Shown: one piece after another, positions 60,701-64,000 of the stretch
Position numbering within the stretch: position 1 is the stretch's first letter
Layout of the letters: each line of letters begins with the position of its first letter
Origin: Ficedula albicollis
Lineage: Eukaryota; Chordata; Aves; Passeriformes; Muscicapidae
DNA: 64,000 nucleotides
Assembly: GCF_000247815.1 (NCBI RefSeq)
Contig: NC_021686.1
Coordinates: forward strand, 1,271,929-1,335,928
Direction: 5' to 3'
Program-made: the position numbers and the translations under genes
Notes under the pieces: model-generated
What the model was told of the DNA's origin: nothing
What the model saw: only the letters and a program-made list of their open reading frames with translations
Databases searched by the model: none

Positions 60701-63462
60701 CTGCGCTGCGCTGGGCGGGGCTGCGGGGCGGGGGCCGGGCAACGCTGCCGAGCGTCCCTGGGAGCATCCCTGGGGAGCGTCCCTGGGAATAGCTCTGGGG
60801 AACGGCCCTGGGAACAGCCCTGGGGAACGGCCCTGGGAGCATCCCTGGGGAACGGCCCTGGGAACAGCCCTGGGGAGCGTCCCTGGGAGCATCCCTAGGG
60901 AACGGCCCTGGGAGCATCCCTGGGGAACGGCTCTGGGAACAGCCCTGGGGAACGGCCCTGGGAACAGCCCTGGGGAACGGCCCTGGGAACAGCCCTGGGG
61001 AGCGTCCCTGGGAGCATCCCTGGGGAACATCCCTGGGGAATATCCCTGGGGAATATCCCTGGGGAACATCTCTGGGGAACAGCCCTGGGGAGCGTCCCTG
61101 GGGAACGGCCCTGGGGAACAGCCCTGGGGAACATCCCTGGGGAACAGCCCAGGGGAATATCCCTGGGGAAAGGCCCTGGGAGCACCCGTGGGGAACAGCC
61201 CTGGGGAATAGCCCTGGGGAACAGCCCTGGGGAATATCCCTGGGGAATATCCCTGGGGAACATCTCTGGGGAACAGCCCTGGGGAGCGTCCCTGGGGAAC
61301 GGCCCTGGGGAACAGCCCTGGGGAACATCCCTGGGGAACAGCCCAGGGGAATATCCCTGGGGAAAGGCCCTGGGAGCATCCATGGGGAACAGCCCTGCCG
61401 AGCGTCCCTGGGAACAGCCCTGGGGAACGGCCCTGGGAACAGCCCTGGGGAGCGTCCCTGGGAGCATCCCTGGGGAACATCCCTGGGGAATATCCCTGGG
61501 GAATATCCCTGGGGAACAGCCCTGGGGAAAGGCCCTGGGAGCATCCCTGGGGAACAGCCCTGGGAGCATCCCTGGGGAACAGCCCTGGGAGCATCCCTGG
61601 GGAACAGCCCTGGGAGCATCCCTGGGGAACAGCCCTGGGAGCATCCCTGGGGAACAGCCCTGGGAGCATCCCTGGGGAACAGCCCTGGGAGCATCCCTGG
61701 GGAACAGCCCTGGGAGCATCCCTGGGGAACAGCCCTGGGAGCATCCCTGGGGAACAGCCCTGGGAGCATCCCTGGGGAACAGCCCTGGGAGCATCCCTGG
61801 GGAACAGCCCTGGGAGCATCCCTGGGGAACAGCCCTGGGAGCATCCCTGGGGAACAGCCCTGGGAGCATCCCTGGGGAACAGCCCTGGGAGCATCCCTGG
61901 GGAACAGCCCTGGGAGCATCCCTGGGGAACAGCCCTGGGAGCATCCCTGGGGAACAGCCCTGGGAGCATCCCTGGGGAACAGCCCTGGGAGCATCCCTGG
62001 GGAACAGCCCTGGGAGCATCCCTGGGGAACAGCCCTGGGAGCAGCCCTGGGGAAAGGCCCTGGGAGCATCCCTGGGGAACAGCCCTGGGAGCATCCCTGG
62101 GGAACAGCCCTGGGAACAGCCCTGGGGAGCGTCCCTGGGAGCATCCCTGGGGAACATCCCTGGGGAATATCCCTGGGGAATATCCCTGGGGAACATCTCT
62201 GGGGAACAGCCCTGGGGAGCGTCCCTGGGGAACGGCCCTGGGGAACAGCCCTGGGGAACATCCCTGGGGAACAGCCCAGGGGAATATCCCTGGGGAAAGG
62301 CCCTGGGAGCATCCATGGGGAACAGCCCTGCCGAGCGTCCCTGGGAACAGCCCTGGGGAACGGCCCTGGGAACAGCCCTGGGGAGCGTCCCTGGGAGCAT
62401 CCCTGGGGAACCAGCCCTGGCGAACGGCCCTGGGGACCATCCCTGGGAGCATCCGTGGGGAACAGCCCTGGGGAGCATCCCTGGGGAATATTCCTGGGGA
62501 GCGTCCCTGGGAGCATCCCTGGCGAACATCCTGGGAACATCCCTGGGGAGTATCCCTGGGGAATATCCCTGGGGAATATCCCTGGGGAATATTCCTGGGG
62601 AACAGCCCTGGGGAACATCCCTGGGAGCATCCCTGGGGAGCATGGTGTGCCTGCCCACCAGGCACCAGCTGGCTGCATGGGGCTGCTTCATCCCTGGGAG
62701 CGTCCCTGGGGAGCATGGTGTGCCTGCCCACCAGGCACCAGCTGGCTGCATGGGGCTGCTTCCCCTCTGCTCCAGCGTCTGAGGCACAGATGGTCAGAAC
62801 TCGTTGCCTTTAGGAGCCAGCAGCAGGGCTGGGCTGTGGCTTGGGGCTGGAATCTTCAAGCTCTGTGCCTCAGTTTCCCTTTCTGCCCCAGGGTTGTGCT
62901 GTGGGTTTTTTGTGAGGCTGCTGATGTGCAGGGCTGTGTGAAAGCAGCTGCTTCTGTCCCCTCCCCTTACTGTTCCTTCTTTACTTGCCTCTCCTACTTG
63001 ATAATTTTTACAAGTGTGCAGGTGCTACTCTTCCATGAATCTGAACCTAGGGATTGCTGGAATGTCTTCCCCCCAGGTTCTGCCCTCTGTGCCCCATCTC
63101 ATTACCCTCTTCCTGTCCTCCTGACTCAGCTCTCATTCAGGTGTGCCCCAGTGCAATGGCTGGGCACAGCTTGGTGGCTGCAGGTGTTGCCAGTAGCTGA
63201 CCCAGAGTTGATCCCAGGGAATGCCATGAGCAGGGATTGCATTTGGGAGGGGGGTGTATGAACCCACCCTTTATGTGGGCACAGGGTTCCTCTTCTGGGG
63301 GTTTGCTGGCAGGGTAAGAAGGCACCTCAAGAGGCAGAAGCTCCTAATTTCGAGTCCTTGCTGCATGCAAGTGTTCTTTTGTTGTCAGTAACACTGTTGC
63401 ATGTGTTTGTGTAGCTGGATGCCTGTGTGACCCCGGCTGGACTGGCAGCAACTGCACTGAAG
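54749..63462 (+). CDS. NAGPA: Mannose-6-phosphate uncovering enzyme, six exons, both ends missing
   Basis: N-acetylglucosamine-1-phosphodiester alpha-N-acetylglucosaminidase, a trans-Golgi type I membrane enzyme. It removes GlcNAc from GlcNAc-phosphomannose to expose the mannose-6-phosphate sorting tag on lysosomal hydrolases. Exons: 54749-55234, 58531-58670, 59291-59399, 59619-59747, 60484-60692 and 63415-63462, phases consistent, 373 codons. Key matches: RTFSVLEPGG, NGGYFNMETGECLGNVVSD, GLQNAQFGIRKDGT, NPFVQLVSGVVWLLRNG, FINVISARTAVGHDR, NLDGGGSATLVLNGTL, MWRCPR, STVVCVHEPGCDPPDC and EGF-like cysteines (CSGHGLC, CDPGWTGSNC). RHVR before DCQP aligns with the human propeptide cleavage site (inference). 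The signal-peptide exon is lost in the run 53927-54649. The transmembrane and tail exons lie beyond the window. The first visible exon is duplicated at 55405-55869. Confidence 0.95.
54770..55404 (+). repeat. 635-bp tandem duplication of NAGPA exon 2, unit A
   Basis: Covers most of the exon 54749-55234 plus the start of the next intron. It is followed immediately by unit B (55405-56039) at a constant offset of 635 bp. Only a few differences were seen, all in the intronic part (AGAGCAGAC against AGAGTGGAC; GACGTCC against GACGTTC). Confidence 0.95.
55405..55869 (+). pseudogene. Duplicated NAGPA exon 2 without splice acceptor
   Basis: It carries the same reading frame as the real exon from LRPYPPRQHG to KDGTMVF and keeps the donor site. 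The sequence just before it (GGCTCGTGTC) has no AG acceptor, so it should normally be skipped and the real exon joined to 58531. An ATG at 55352 in the preceding intron is in frame with it and gives a hydrophobic leader, MLKLGTSLLYLCGPWLVS. Whether this is ever used is unknown. A false duplication by the assembler is at least as likely. Confidence 0.6.
55405..56039 (+). repeat. 635-bp tandem duplication of NAGPA exon 2, unit B
   Basis: Second copy, with the coding part apparently identical to unit A. It starts 21 bases inside the exon, so the splice acceptor was not copied. The splice donor (TTCGG|GTAAGA) was. Confidence 0.95.
56200..56860 (-). mobile_element. CR1 LINE 3' portion, antisense, in NAGPA intron
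   Basis: GGCCTTTGGAAGGGACCTCA, then CTGCCCTGGGCAGCTGTGCC, CCTTCTCTCCAGGCTGAGCC and CTGGACATGCTCCAGCCCCT. Reverse complement of CR1. It contains a 48-bp tandem pair (56689-56784). Confidence 0.9.
56689..56784 (+). repeat. 48-bp tandem duplication inside a CR1 copy
   Basis: AGTCTTTCTTGTGAAGGGCC at 56689 recurs at 56737, both followed by AGGACTTCCCCCAGCACTGG. Confidence 0.95.
57440..57590 (+). repeat. 77-bp tandem duplication in NAGPA intron
   Basis: CAGTGGGGAAAGTCATTCAC at 57440 recurs at 57517 with one or two changes, through GCAGGACACAGCCCAGGGCA. Confidence 0.95.
58763..58925 (-). mobile_element. CR1 LINE 3' fragment, antisense, in NAGPA intron
   Basis: GAATCATGGAATAATTTGGG, then GGACCTTAAAGACCATCTTA and CCAGCCTGGCCTTGGACACT. 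It lies between NAGPA exons at 58670 and 59291. Confidence 0.9.
60748..62640 (+). repeat. 1.9-kb GC-rich minisatellite in NAGPA intron
   Basis: Built from 12- and 13-bp words such as CCCTGGGGAACAG, CCCTGGGAGCAT, CCCTGGGGAATAT, CCCTGGGGAACGG and GGGGAGCGTC. From 61536 to 62036 it is a uniform 25-bp array (CCCTGGGGAACAG plus CCCTGGGAGCAT), 20 steps in exact register. The flanks show a higher-order pattern: a block with AACATCTCTGGGGAACAG and CAGCCCAGGGGAATAT occurs near 61.06, 61.26 and 62.18 kb. It is intronic (after the exon ending 60692). The long open frames on both strands exist because the units lack stop words, not because they are coding. Confidence 0.95.
62638..62765 (+). repeat. 73-bp tandem pair at the end of the minisatellite
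   Basis: GAGCATGGTGTGCCTGCCCA at 62638 recurs at 62711, both followed by CCAGGCACCAGCTGGCTGCA and GGGGCTGCTTC. Confidence 0.95.
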
Positions 63463-63647
63463 GTAAGCACTGGCTGCTACTGCCCTGCCTCTTCACAGCC
63501 AGGGAGAGGGGGGTGGGAACCTCTGTCCAACAGCTGCCTGCCCGGGGGGGAGCAGGGAGGGAAAGGCCACCTGTCACAGCCCCAGGTGTCTCCTTAGCCC
63601 TGAGATCACCTCAGGAGGATGTGCAGGTGGTCTGAACCCAGCTCCTT

Positions 63648-64000
<353 letters not shown>

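Noticed and set aside
61536..62036. Regular repeats resembling a CRISPR array
   Set aside because: There are no unique spacers: the 25-bp units are contiguous and nearly identical, in an intron of a vertebrate gene.
60213..62787. Open frames of 630-821 residues with Pro/Gly/Arg or Gly/Pro/Trp repeats
   Set aside because: They read the intronic 25-bp minisatellite. Both strands and several frames are equally open, and NAGPA exons lie on either side with correct phase.

Overview
This is vertebrate nuclear DNA and almost certainly a bird, probably a songbird. Genes have many short exons with GT-AG introns. CR1 LINE 3' ends in both orientations are scattered through the introns and intergenic DNA, and there are two solo LTRs of avian ERV type. 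GC-rich promoter blocks and short introns fit an avian microchromosome. Nothing looks bacterial or viral, apart from old LTR copies.

Layout, left to right. At 480-655 (minus) there is one probable first coding exon of a gene that leaves the window on the left and that I do not recognise. From about 1.2 to 26 kb I recognise no protein-coding gene. This stretch holds a 2.5-kb tandem duplication (1194-6158), a 1.2-kb tandem duplication (17633-20012), CR1 fragments, a solo LTR (15508-16014), a GC-rich block (20.44-22.5 kb) and many small tandem repeats. NDUFB6 (minus, 26298-28943) is complete in four exons encoding 128 residues. EEF2KMT (plus, 30705-36297) shows exons 2-8. ALG1 (minus, 38576-47608) shows its last 12 exons. 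A second solo LTR lies at 50318-50803. NAGPA (plus, 54749-63462) shows six exons, lacks both ends, and its first visible exon is tandemly duplicated. EEF2KMT, ALG1 and NAGPA keep the order of human 16p13.3. NDUFB6 is not part of that human block.

The main oddity is seven runs of pure G on the plus strand (46 bp to 1,660 bp, the last running off the window). They sit in GC-rich promoter blocks or inside CR1 copies. The missing first exons of EEF2KMT, ALG1 and NAGPA should all lie where a run now stands. I read the long runs as assembly or gap-fill artefact rather than biology. The long poly-Gly and poly-Pro reading frames they create are not genes.

The genes are housekeeping genes that do not form one pathway: respiratory complex I (NDUFB6), eEF2 lysine methylation (EEF2KMT), the first mannose of N-glycan precursor assembly (ALG1) and uncovering of the mannose-6-phosphate tag on lysosomal enzymes (NAGPA). 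ALG1 and NAGPA both serve glycoprotein processing, in ER and Golgi respectively. I found no convincing new biological system. The items most worth checking are the poly-G runs, the duplicated NAGPA exon with an in-frame hydrophobic leader, the NDUFB6/EEF2KMT adjacency, and the density of tandem duplications.
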